Shown here piece by piece: positions 20,965 through 32,299 of a stretch of 64,000 bases of DNA (the first letter of the stretch is position 1; every line of letters begins with the position of its first letter). The position numbers were made by a program, and so were the translations under genes. The stretch covers positions 44,635,241 to 44,699,240 of the forward strand of contig CM033745.1 in assembly GCA_019671005.1 (NCBI GenBank), read 5' to 3'. The DNA is from Hibiscus mutabilis (taxonomy: Eukaryota; Streptophyta; Magnoliopsida; Malvales; Malvaceae). A model generated the notes under the pieces. The model was not told the DNA's origin. It saw only the letters and a list, made by a program, of their open reading frames with translations, and made no database searches.

Positions 20965-21882
20965 TCATGCAATCAATAGTTGAAACCCTGCAAAGAAAAT
21001 TATAGTATATATATTTGAAAAGAATGCGAAAAGGAAAGCAAAAAACATGTTTGCCATTTTTGAATCAGCATTGAAAGCATCTTTATTTAAATGGACTGAC
21101 ATGGTGGCCCTTTTACAGAGGTATAAAGTTGGTTCTTGGTATTTACATTGTTTTATTGGGTACAAAAGTAAGCTCCTCATGTACCCAATTGTCAAGTTTC
21201 TCGCCAGGGAGACACGGTTGGATTTTCTCCAGAAACTTCCAGGTTGGGCCCCTTCAAAAATTCCCCCAACAAACAGTCCTTCCAGACCATTACCAAAGAT
21301 TTCCTCTTCATGCATTCTGGCATTCTCCAAGTTGACCACCATGAGTTGCTCTTCAACATTTTTGAACCCTCGAGATTTAAAGATCTGGGTCAATTTTAGC
21401 AAAGCTACAGGTTCAAAGGAAACTTCAGCTCCCAAAAGGCGAGCCCTCCTTTGTTCTCCCCTCCTTTTCAAATCATTCACTCTTTCCTTAATATTTGGCT
21501 TGAATCCTAGTCCGAAGTGATCTTTCTTCATGGTAACTGATTTTGGATACAAACATCCCTGTAGACATTTTCCCAATCCTTTCCCTGTTGTTGCATCTCT
21601 CCCTAGTGTTTCATGAATAGTCATCTTGGTACAGTTCAACAATCTTGGTCGTGGGAATGGTTTACCGTCAGCAACAAACATGGCATTAATGAATTCTAAG
21701 GCTCTAAATGAACATTCAAGAGCATTCTCATTAGCCTCAATATATGGGGCATCAGTGGTCAGTGAAGCGATGATGTCTTCCTCTGCTCCGATACTAACCA
21801 ATTTCCCTTCAATAACAAGCTTCAACTTCTGATGCAAGGATGATGGAACCGCTCCAGCTGAGTGAATCCAAGGCCCACCCAA
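20965..21882 (-). pseudogene. PR-RT spacer with G-patch-like segment, 305 open codons
   Basis: The longest open frame of the Tat element. Near its N-terminal half it has LGRDATTGKGLGKCLQG and then HFGLGFKP, glycine spacing that resembles the G-patch-like spacer reported in Tat elements (from memory). The last roughly 60 codons become hydrophobic and AT-rich (FFAFLFAFFSNIYTIIFF), look non-coding, and run into an acceptor-like TTTTCTTTGCAG (20988-20999). That fits the end of an intron rather than a protein tail. The ATG at 21882 is internal to the original polyprotein. Confidence 0.6.
20988..20999 (-). promoter_or_regulatory. Candidate splice acceptor between PR and RT
   Basis: The minus strand reads TTTTCTTTGCAG followed by GG, with an AT-rich stretch upstream. 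Downstream a different frame opens with VSTIDCMNDPKPNPRVGSEP, leading to the RT linker. Ogre elements are known to carry an intron between the PR and RT regions. The donor site is not identified. Confidence 0.45.
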
Positions 21883-22060
21883 CAGACAATTATATGTGGG
21901 CTTTATACCATCAGTACAAAGTCTATATTGTAAACGGTCGGTCCAATCAACAATGGCACTTCAATCTTCTCTAACACTTAACGAGTGGTTCCATCGAATG
22001 TCCTCACGGTATTCTTGTCTACTTTCATGTGCGAATCATCGATTGGCAACCTTTGAGATG

Positions 22061-22330
22061 TTACCATCGGCAAAAATTTAAAGTTGAACCGTTGTCTATC
22101 AGTACTCCCGGCAGTACATACCCCTTGCAATGTGTGGTGATATTCAAGGCCTTCATTAATCCCATCCCTCCATCAGGGATCTCGTCATTAGTAAATGTGA
22201 TATAATTGGCAGTTGTAATGTGATTCATTATTATGTCCAACTTGTTCACCGATATTTCATTTGACACGAATGTCTGATTGAGCAACTTCATCAAGGCATT
22301 GTGATGCCCCTCAGAACTTAACAATAATTG
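22061..22330 (-). pseudogene. Aspartic protease region of the Tat element
   Basis: The minus-strand frame contains LMKALNITTHCKGYVLPGVL followed by IDNGSTLNF, with the active-site Asp in the Tat-type D-N-G-S context. The frame breaks soon after (N-F-C-R-W then stop), so the flap and C-terminal half are shifted. Frames to the right (22372-22620) form the gag-PR linker. Confidence 0.75.
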
Positions 22331-22849
22331 CAGGATAGAAATCCTCGCTTGTTGTTTCTTTAACTGCTCGACTATGCTATCTCACTATGCTTTAAAAACT
22401 TCAAAAATTCTTGAGCTTGTTCTTCTGTCACTGGCTCATTTATTTTGGGTGCAGGTTCTTCCCCAAAAAACCTCTCTGGTACTGTCACAGTCTTTCCTTT
22501 AACTTTCTCCGCTTCTTTAGAAACTTCCATAGAATAGCATCTACCACTTCGAGTAAAATGTCCCACTTCGTTCACTACTTCCAAACCAGTTTGTTCATCA
22601 ATTTTCTCTTCTGACGTCATCTTGGTTTCTTCTAGTGGTTTTACTTCCTCCCGCCCTTTGCCCTATTCAGGTACAGTTACATTAGCTGTATAATTCTAGG
22701 GTATTTTGTGAGTACTCTTGTAAACAAAATGGCGCAGGAGACAAAATCACAATTTTGGGAGTCACTACTGATTTCACATCTGAAGGGCCCCCACTCTTAG
22801 GTCGAATAGAAACTACCAGGGGTTTGTGTGTCCCGTACTCAACACTTGA

Positions 22850-24474
22850 CAGTTCAGAAGTACAAACCTCCCCTGCCTTCCTTTCTCCTATTTTTGCAAA
22901 GAATTTGATTTCTTTATTGTCCATCATCTTTTGTATCAAATTTCGGAACTCTAGGCAATGCTGAATCTCATGGTCATGTTCCTAATGATACTCACAATAC
23001 ACCTCAGACTATATTTCCTTCTCCACTTTCCATGCCTATTTTAATCATCCCGACATTATATAACTGTTAAAATACCCATTTCAAAGGGGACCTAATTTCT
23101 GACACATCAGTCTTCAATTGCTTTGCATCATCATCTTCCTCTATGGCATTCACTCCTCGCCCTCCGTGGCTCAAGAAAGGATTTGCAACAATGCTAGGCT
23201 CATCAAACTTTAGAATCCCATTGTTGATTAGATTCTAAACCACCTTCTTGAATTTTGTACAAGTTTCAATCGTATGTCCCGATATTCCAGCATGGAATTC
23301 ACAATGGGCATCAGGTTTATACCATTGAGGGTAAGGAGGCTGCAGAGAGTCGGATAGTATGGCCTCACCAAATCGCCTCATACAACCGAGCGGTTCTGGA
23401 AGTACAAACCTCCACCGCCTTCCTTTCTCCTATTTATTCAAAGAATTCGATTTCTTTATTGTCCATCATCTTTTGTATCAAAATTTGAAACTCTAGGCAA
23501 TGCTGAATCTCATGGTCATGTTCCTAATAATACTTACAATACACCTCAGATTATATTTCCTTCTTCACTTTCCATGCCTATTTTAATCATCCCGACATTA
23601 TATAACTGTTAAAATACCCATTTCAAAGGGGACCTAATTTCTGACACATCAGTCTTCAATTGCTTTGCATCATCATCTTCCTCTATGGCATTCACTCCTC
23701 GCCCTCCGTGGCTCAAGAAAGGATTTGCAACAATGCTAGGCTCATCAAACTTTAGAATCCCATTGTTGATTAGATTCTAAACCACCTTCTTGAATTTTGT
23801 ACAAGTTTCAATCGTATGTCCCGATATTCCAGCATGGAATTCACAATGGGCATCAGGTTTATACCATTGAGGGTAAGGAGGCTGCAGAGGAGTCAGATAG
23901 TATGGCCTCACCAAATCTGCCTCATACAACTGACGGTTCAGAAGTACAAACCTCCACTGCCTTCCTTTCTCCTATTTATTCAAAGAATTCGATTTCTTTA
24001 TTGTCCATCATCTTTTGTATCAAAATTTGAAACTCTAGGCAATGCTGAATCTCATGGTCATGTTCCCGATAATACTTACAATACACCTCAGATTGCATTT
24101 CCTTCTTCACTTTCATGCCTATTTCAATCATCCTGATATTATATAACTGTTAAAATACCCATTTCAAAGGGGACCTAATTTCTGACACATTAGTCTTCAA
24201 TTGCTTTGCCTCATCATCTTCCTCTATGGCATTCACTCCTCGCCCCTGTGGCTCAACAAAGGATTTACGGCAATGCTAGGCTCATCAAACTTTAGAATCC
24301 CATTGTTGATTAGATTCTAAACCACCTTCTTGAATGCTGTACAAGTTTCAATCATATATCCCGGTATTCCAGCATGGAATTCACAATGGGCATCAAGTTT
24401 ATACCATTGAGGGTAAGAATGATGCAGAGGAGTTAAATAGTATGGCCTCACCAAATCTGCCTTATACAACTGTG
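22850..24474 (-). repeat. Three tandem copies of a 542-bp nucleocapsid segment
   Basis: TACAAACCTCC recurs at 22861, 23403 and 23945, and CACCTTCTTG at 23241, 23783 and 24323, giving a period of 542, 542 and about 540 bp. Each copy contains the zinc-knuckle-like block on the minus strand (CEFHAGISGHTIETC in the first two; the copy at about 24338-24385 has Tyr for the second His). The period is not a multiple of three, so the duplication itself shifts the frame. The units are very similar, so the triplication is younger than the element. Confidence 0.93.
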
Positions 24475-25704
24475 GATACAATTCAGCATACGCCATTGGT
24501 ATTGGTGTAAAATTCATCATGTCATTTCTTGGTCCACGAGAATCTTTTTTGTTTGATCCCTGTGAATTTCCTGACACTGTACCAAGTGAAGTAGTAGTCA
24601 CATTCTTTGGAGCCTCATATGCACTTGTATTATTCACTTCATTGTCCTTCCTCTTGTAACTCTTACGAGAGCTTTCCCCACTTTCTATCCTGCCACTTTT
24701 AATTGCTGCTTCAATTACTTCACTAGTCATTACTATATCAGCAAAATTTTAAGTAGCATTACTAATCAATCTCTCAAAAAGTGGACATTTCAAAGTCTGA
24801 ACAAACATGTGGGTAGCCTCACTTTCCATCAACGGAGGTTGCACCTGAGCTGCTACATCTCTCCATCTTTGAGCATATTGACGGAGTGTCTCATTACTTC
24901 TATGCTCCATGCCTTGCAACATAACATGGCTAGGAACCATTTTTGATACATGTTTGTAATATTCCAAAAAAGCTCCCGATGGATGATTCCATGATTGAAT
25001 GTTTACATAACTTAACTACGTATACCATCGCGCTTCTGAACCAGTCAAACTATCTTGGAAGCAATGGATTAGCAACTTTTCACCCTTCAAGTGAGTGGCC
25101 ATCTTTCGACAGTACATTGTAAGATGGACCCTCGGGCAAGTGGTCCCATCATACTTTTTAAAGTCTGGGATTTTGAACTTTGGAGGAAGAACTAAATCAA
25201 CTACTAAACTCATCTCAACTGCACCAGGTCCAACTTTATTTGCTTTATGCATTTCTAGCAACCGATCCTCTAGAGCCTTACAACACTCCTCATATTTTTC
25301 TCGATCTCAACCTGAATCATTTTTATCTCATTAAGAGTATTCAGATCAGGGACCTCTTCATTGCTTCCAAAATTTGGCCCAATGTGAACTGGATGACTGG
25401 GCATTGGTCCTGCCAGATTAATTTGGACCTTCTTCATAGGTGGAGGTTCTTCAGGCGGCACCCTTATGTGAGATGTGGTTTCTACTTGATCATTCATTTC
25501 GTTAGAAGAACCTTCAGGTACTTTAGCTTTCCCTGACTTCTTCGGCCACAGCAAAGCATTCAACTGATTGATTATCTTCCTCTGAGTCTGGGCAAAATAA
25601 TCCTTCATGGATTGCTCCATTCTATCAAAATGGTTTTGTGTTTCCACTCGCTCATTCTCTAGATTGGTAATCCGATCTTTAATAGCCATGGATTTAGAAC
25701 GCAA
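24317..25704 (-). pseudogene. gag: gag pseudogene of the Tat element
   Basis: The minus-strand pieces are an N-terminal part with coiled-coil-like charge pattern (25270-25704: IKDRITNLENERVETQNHFD), the capsid part (25016-25261: PPKFKIPDFKKYDGTTCPRV, then LTMYCRKMATHLKGEKLLIH) and 24749-24967 (RRSNETLRQYAQRW-like core, here HRSNETLRQYAQRWRDVAAQ), then 24317-24730 ending in CEFHAGIPGYMIETC. This is the Ty3-type retrotransposon gag fold by motif. Stops lie near 25016 and 24749 between the pieces. Confidence 0.87.
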
Positions 25705-26280
25705 GCGAGTCCCGTAAGAATGCAGAATGATTTTAGTTTATGAAACAAACTGTCATAAAACCTTCTATATTAAAAACTGTTTAAAATTGTAAGAATGATA
25801 CGAAAATGCATGAATGCAAAAATGCAAAAGGGGTGTCGAGTCCAAATGCTAGCTTTTAGAGAAACGTTCATTAACTAAAATAGTTCATTACAGTTTCAAC
25901 TACACAAATCTCTCCACTCTCACTCCTAAGTTGACTATCTCGTACAATAGATGAACAACCTTCTCTTCAAGCTCCAGACCAACATTAGGACATTGCAGCA
26001 GGGTTGTAGCATCTCTTGACAACATCTGGACATACTCGACAATATTCCTCACCTGTTCTTGGAAAGTGATCAGCTCATTGTTTTGACTCTGAATTGTGTG
26101 CTGAGCCGCCTCATACTTGTTTCTTCACACCTTGTTTTCTGGCTGTAACGCTCCTTCGTAACTTGTGAGTTGATCTTTCAACCTTTGAACCTCTCTTTCT
26201 AACTCTGTCACTCTCTCTTGCAGTCCCTTGTTCTCTTTGTCCATCTTAGGTTGATCTTCTTCATGATACTTTATAACCAA

Positions 26281-28021
26281 CTATTCTAACCGCGATACCT
26301 GAATCTTCAATTCCACATTTTTAGCTTGCTCCTTTTCAAGCCTCCTTTTAGCCTTGGTGCTCAATTCTCTTGACTCCCGTGCCTTTTTCTCGTACATCTT
26401 TTTGTAGCTATCCCTTTGTTTGGTTATATCTTCTAATTGTTCTGACATATTCTGTACTATCCTGCTCGTACTTTCTTTTTGTGTCTTTTTTCCTCCAGAA
26501 TGAATCTTCTTCAATTTTGTCAATTCTTGTTCAACTTTCTGTTGTTGCTCAAAAAGTTCCTTTCTCTAATTTTGTTGAACATCTACCTCTAATGTTACCA
26601 TTGAAAGTTCATGTTTCAAGTCACTGATTCTTTTTGTATATCCTCTTATTTCCTTTTCATGATCATGCTTCATTTTCTCTATTGCTGACGTATCACCCCT
26701 GGCACATCCACTGGCTAAACCACTATCCACTGAATCTTTCTTTGGGAGATTATCATTAACCCTTTTGGCTTTCCATTATGTATAACCTTTCATGACTTCC
26801 TTCCCATCCTAAAGCTCCACCCTTCTTGGTGTTAGCCAAGCTCTTGAGGTATCGGCCACCTTCGGTTCGTAATTACTTGTTTTATGTGCATACCCAAAAG
26901 TATCCATTCCTTTAGTTGTAGGGATGAACTGTCTCGATCCAAATTGTCTTGACAGTAACAGTGGGCAGTAGGCTATTCCACCCTAAGTTCCTGGTAATGG
27001 TATCCAGTCAAACTTTCCACACTGATATCGATAACTATTCATATTTAGCCAAGGAGTTTTCCATACCACATCTGATTCTTTCAAATTCAAGAAAAACTCC
27101 TTCCACTGAACTTTCGTCTTCTTTTCAGGAATGCACGAAGTAATGTGTTCTTCTAACGGCGAATAGTCACTAAAAACCTTCGAACCCTGTAAGGTGTAGT
27201 CTATCAATAACCTCGGAACCATACTTCCAATAGTTGTGCACAACTCTAGAATCTTCCTTCCCCAGACTTTCTACAAACAGTGAGTGATCTGTATGTTTCT
27301 GCCAGGATTGCAAGCACCAGATTAACGTTCTTTTCTAATCTCTCAAACAAGCCTAATATTGACGAATCTATGCAATCAATAGTCCTTGGGAACAACACTA
27401 ACCCATAATGCACAGAGCAAACAATTTTCTCTTTCTTTTCTCTGATTCATCACCAGTCAAGATTATACTTTGAATGATCTTCCAATCAATGCACTCGTTA
27501 TCTTCCAAAACCTCTTCATTTCCTTTTCCCTTCAACTTTCCTTCGAACCATGCTTCGTCCTTGCCAGTGACTCCTTTTAGCATTTTCTTGAAGCCTGGTG
27601 GATGATTAGGTCTTGTATAAATTTTATCACTATGTACCGTTGAACAATTCAACAAAGCCTCGTATTCTTCCAAAGTGGGTGTCATATCTATATTTCTGAA
27701 TGTAAAACTATTGTACGCCAGATTCCAATGCTACGCCATGGCCCGTATCATTTCCCGGTTCACTTGGATATATAACAACTTAGCTATGTCTCAAAGTTTA
27801 GACTGAAACTCCTTTTTCATCTCTTCACTCCACTGTTCCCACATGGCTTTTAACTCTGGCAAACAATTGTTCTGCCCTAAATTGATTATAGCAGTCTCTT
27901 TAGTTTGTGACATGATCTGCTTGGATACTACTTTCTTTTGAATGGTGAGTTTCCTCTGACCATATCCATACAGTGCCATTATCCTCTCCCTATTTACTAG
28001 ACTTTTCTGCCATTTGAACAC
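26281..28021 (-). pseudogene. Extra ORF upstream of gag (ORF1-like) in the Tat element
   Basis: Minus-strand fragments: 27791-28021 (FKWQKSLVNRERIMALYGYG), 27398-27685 (MTPTLEEYEALLNCSTV), 26983-27243 (PWLNMNSYRYQCGKFDWIPL) and 26281-26523, which is a Lys/Glu-rich coiled coil. TPTLEEYEALL and the PWL...Y...G..W.PLPG pattern recall the plant family annotated as DUF7745, often found as the 5' ORF of Tat/Ogre elements (from memory). Its function is not known. Interrupted by several stops. Confidence 0.65.
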
Positions 28022-28655
28022 TTCCTAACTGACTAGCTCTTGGCTCTATACCCCTCATGGATGCATTGATGCCAAAAGTAAAACAACGACAAGAAACAAA
28101 CAAAACAGAGAAAGTGTTAGTATCTTGTAATCATATTAAAGACAAAGGCTTAATATTGAAACAAATAGCAAAGCAAGTTATATTGAGTACATTAAAATAA
28201 CCAGAGAAATGTATTTAAATCGGCAACACCTGTCCTAGGTCCCTGTCTGGCTCTAGTGGGGTAGGTTTCTAATATTCAACATGAGGGTGTTGTTCTAGAC
28301 TCTTGGGTTCCTGAACTGTTGTTACTGTCTACTGCGATAGCAAGACATCGATTCGGTAGTATAGGTCCCTTATAGCGGAGGCGTAACCTCACGGTGCATA
28401 AGGTTAGTATACCGAAAGAGAGAAAAAAATCTGATCATGGAGCTGAATAGCTCACGTAGGATAATGTCTCTCTCCCACTTAAGGGTGAAAGCTCGAGTAG
28501 AAGGCTATGCATGAATGACATATATATCTCACAATAAAAGCTACCTCCATTCTTCCTAGAAATCCCACCAATAATCATCAAGGAAATTAAATTCAAATTA
28601 TCAAACCAAAATGCCACGTGAAATTAATTAATTAGGCCTGACTCGCTTTTTTATG

Positions 28656-28673
28656 TCCCCAGCGGAGTCGCCA
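28656..28673 (-). promoter_or_regulatory. Primer binding site, tRNA-Arg type (Tat)
   Basis: The plus strand TCCCCAGCGGAGTCGCCA equals the 3' end of plant tRNA-Arg(ACG), so the minus strand is its exact 18-nt complement. It lies three bases from the 5' LTR edge at 28677. tRNA-Arg priming is typical of Ogre/Tat. Confidence 0.92.
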
Positions 28674-28676
28674 AGT

Positions 28677-30225
28677 TGTTGCGACCATTTTTGAAATCGG
28701 AGTGTGGAAAATAGCCTGATGATTGATTCTTTGAAAAATCGAAGTTTTATTTATTTTAATTTACTTAATCTCAAAAATTAAGGTTTTCATATTAAAACCT
28801 TTGTTTAATTTTGAAAACCAATTTGGAGTCGCCACCGGTCACTTTGGTAGACCAGACACCATAAAAACAACCAGAGGTTCATTTTAAAGTGATATGGGTT
28901 CGAGAGTCGGTTACGTGTGGGGAAGGATTAGCACCCCCACAAACACCCATAATCGGTACCTTATTAATTTCAAGTGGCATTTTGGCATTTCTGAATAATA
29001 ATTTGAAATTAATTTAATCAATTATCATTAGTTGGATTTAAATTCCAAAATGAGATATCCTGATACAAGGAAATACATTTTATTCGAATACGAGGTTAAG
29101 AACGTCCAAATACTTTTGGACACTCTTATTCGTATTCAAAAAATATATTTCCAATATAAAAGGTTTTTAAATGCATGATAATTTATGGTCTTGTTAATTT
29201 AAAGATAGTTCGTATAAGGGCTCTAATTAATTTTATAATTGAAAGTCAAAATATTATTGATTTAAAAATTTCTATGAGATAACACCCCAAAGAATTGAGG
29301 TACTATTCACGTTGAAATTGATAAAGCATATAATATTGCTACTTTGATTTATTTTTTTCTAATTATTTAAAGTTTTAGGCCTAATTGGGCATTAATTAAT
29401 TATCTAGGTCATTTATCAAATTATAGGTGATAACATGCATTAAATGTTCCACTTAAGGGTATTTTCGGTATAACATCTCAATACATTTGAGATACTATCC
29501 AAGTTAATACACCAAAGCTTTCCATCTAATCATATTAATTTGCCACAATTACCTCCCTAATTACTTATTTAATTCTAATTAAATGACTCTAAACTAGGGT
29601 TCTAATTACCCTAATTAATCTAAGTGATTTAATTCTCTAACATGAACATCCTATATGATTAAATTAAAGCACACAAGAAAAATAATTCAAACAATTAAAT
29701 TAAATCAAAGCTGAAAAAGGATCAAATTGAACTGTTATTGAGATTTAAGAGCCAATTTACAACCCATAGGTGACCAAAATAAAAGAAACAGAAAACTGAA
29801 GAGCCCAACTCGAATTTTATCAAAACCCTGACCCAAACCCTTGTATAATCAGCCAAAAAACTAGTTGACCAGCCCAAATCTAGAGACCGGGTCGGAGTGC
29901 GGACTTGCATCCTAACCCGCACAAAAACACACGAATCCTCACTCGGCCCGGCTCCCAAAATGGCACCATTCTAACTCGCGCATAAACGGGAAATGCTGGG
30001 CCAACTCGGTAGTTTCAACCGATTCCCCTCTCTCTACTCTCTCTTTGTTCTCCAAATGCTCTCAATTATAACACACTATCCCCAGAAAATAACCCCAAAA
30101 CTGATCAAAACCTCAATTTTCGACCGTGTTCTTCGCCAGTTCTTCATTTTCCCCCATTTGATCCACAAAAACCTTAAAACACACTCATTTTCTTTATGAA
30201 GATCAAACTTCCCCTCTTCAAAGCA
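28677..30225 (-). repeat. Truncated 5' LTR of the Tat element
   Basis: Matches 16406-17950 from TGTTGCGACCATTTTTGAAA to GAAGATCAAACTTCCC. Homology stops at about 30225, where Athila-M sequence takes over; some 1.15 kb of LTR is missing. Confidence 0.88.
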
Positions 30226-30289
30226 GAATGATTAGTAAAAACTATAATTTTTGCACCCACAAGATAAGAACAAAACTTATCAAAAGAAA

Positions 30290-31690
30290 AAATTACTAGT
30301 ACAGTAGATTGCATGAAATACCTTATCCTTGCATTGTCCTAAAATTACGCCCACGACGAAATCACTGGCGTCGCACATAAGTTCTAACAGTTGCTCTTAG
30401 CTGGGTGCAACAACGATTGGTGCGTTCACAAGTTGTGCTTTAATTTTATTGAACGCGTCCAGACTTGTATCATCAAAAATGAAATTTCTACCTTGCACCA
30501 ACAATAAGCATAATGTTTTGGTGATATTTGAGAAGTCTCAAATGAATCTCCTATAGAACCCAACATGACCTAAGAAACTGTAGATACCTTTCATATTTGT
30601 TGGTGGTGGCAGTTTTTCAATAACATCCACTTTGGCTCTATCAACCTCGATTCTAGCTTTTGAAATTCTATGGCCTAGCACAACCCTTTCAGTGACATTT
30701 TTCCTAGTTTAGTACCAGATTGGTGTCTTCACATTGCTGCAATACTTTCTCCAGATTGTCAACGTAATGGTCAAAATTATTCCCATACACCAAAAAATCG
30801 TCCATAAAGATTTCAAGGGAATTTTCAATTATATCTAAAAATATTACCATCATGCACCATTGAAATATGGTTGGTGTATTGCAAAGACTAAAAGGCATGC
30901 GACAGAAAGAAAATGTCCCAAATGGGCATGTAAAAGTAGTCTTCTCCTGGTCTTCGGGTGCAATAGCAACTTGATTGTAGCCAGAATATCCATCTAGAAA
31001 GAAATAATACTCATTGCCCGCGAGTCGATCTAACATTTGATCAATGAACGGAAGAGGAAAATGATCCTTCTTAGTGGATGCATTGAGACGACTCTAGTCC
31101 TTGCAAATACGCCAACCTGTAGGAATGCGAGTTAGAATCAACTCATTAGCATCGTTACTGACTACAATGCTACCACTTTTTTTAGGGACATAGTGTAATG
31201 GACTCACCCGTGCACTATTAGAAATTGCATAGATAATACATGTGTCCAACCATTTAAGCATTTCCTTCTTGAACACTTTCTTCATCTTTTCATTCAATCT
31301 TCTTTGTGGCTCAATGGATTGTTTGTTCTCATCATCCAGCTTAATCTTGTGTATACAAAAAGATAGACTAATGCCATTGATATCATCAATTGTCCAAGCA
31401 ATAGCACGCTTGTGGTGTTTAAGAATTTCTACCAACTTAGCATCTTGTATGGCCTCTAGAGTTATAGAGACAATGACTGGGAGTGTTACAGCATCTCCAA
31501 GGAATACATATTTGAGATTAGTTGGCAATGGCTTGAGTTCCAGAGTATGAGCTTCTTCAATAGATGGTTTAAAAGTTGGAATTGACCAGTGAGCTAGATC
31601 CAGAGATTCAACTTGCCATTTATGGTGAACTGTAGTAGTGAGAACTTCAACAATGCGGTCACAATGTAGGAGATCTTCTTCTACCATTGT
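30290..31690 (-). pseudogene. RT and RNase H start of Athila-M
   Basis: The minus strand from 31687 reads HHKRAIAWTIDDINGIS, VSPLHYVPKKSGSIVVSNDA, TGWRICKD, FPLPFIDQ, then MLDRLAG and catalytic IFMDDFLVYG (in 30704-31036), VVLGHRISKARIEVDRAKVD, SFLGHVGFYRRFIRDFS and MCDASDFVVGVILGQ. The sequence breaks inside RNase H near 30293. Stops are scattered, for example after NLVLN near 30704. Confidence 0.88.
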
Positions 31691-31849
31691 CTACGCAGTA
31701 TCTTCAGCAACGAGAATACCATGATGATGCAGGTATTCTTGAATAATATGTTTAAGAATATCAATATGATGACATTCTTCAGACTTTCTTCCCATATTAG
31801 CATTGAACATCCCAAAAGTAACTTCATCATTTTTAACCTTCATTGTAAG

Positions 31850-32180
31850 CTCTCATTTCGATACATCAATGAATGTATTCCTAGTAGCTAAAAAGGGCGA
31901 CCAAGAATGATAGGGACATCTTTGTCAGCCTCGTAATCTAGTATAATAAAATCAGCTAGGAAAGCAAACTTATCCACGGAGACGAGCACATCTTTGATTT
32001 GACCATTCGGATGAGTCAAAGATCTATTAGCCAACTATAATGTGACTACACTGGGCTTCATATCTCTAATGCCCAACTTTTTAAAAGTAGATATTGTCAT
32101 TAAATTGATACTAGACCCCAAATCAAAAAGAGCTTTACTAAATTAATGATTACCAATTGAGCAGGGTATGATGAAGCTGT
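31850..32180 (-). pseudogene. Aspartic protease remnant of Athila-M
   Basis: The minus strand shows SSINLMTISTFKKLGIRD, DKFAFLADFIILDYEAD and IILGRPFLATRNTFIDV in broken frames, aligning with the Athila-1 protease (GASINLM, FIVLDCEAD, IILGRPFLATG). Confidence 0.75.
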
Positions 32181-32299
32181 ATGGATCCTTCATCTTTCTC
32201 AGTAGAGGTGTAGAGGTTAACGCACTATGCTCCTTAATGAGCGTAATGGTTTCTATTACGTTGAGCTTCTTCTTTTTGGACATGATATCCTTCTTGAAC

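Larger units (their letters stand above)
16406..30225 (-). mobile_element. Tat/Ogre-type gypsy element, minus strand, integrase missing
   Basis: The 3' LTR is complete (16406-19114) and the 5' LTR truncated (28677-30225). Read from right to left the internal DNA holds a tRNA-Arg PBS, an extra ORF region (26281-28021), gag (about 24317-25704), a triplicated nucleocapsid segment (22850-24474), protease, a G-patch-like spacer with a splice-acceptor-like site, RT and RNase H. The extra 5' ORF, the PR motif VLIDNGSTLN and RT motif VDDMIAKS fit the Tat/Ogre lineage. After RNase H the sequence goes almost directly to the PPT, so the second RNase H and the integrase are gone. It cannot integrate by itself. 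Confidence 0.9.

Noticed and set aside
20965..21882. 305-codon minus-strand ORF as an independent host gene
   Set aside because: It lies between Tat protease and RT, shows the G-patch-like spacer of that lineage, and its tail looks like intron sequence.
23255..24136. Plus-strand ORFs repeated at 542-bp spacing
   Set aside because: Antisense shadows of the triplicated nucleocapsid segment of the minus-strand Tat element.
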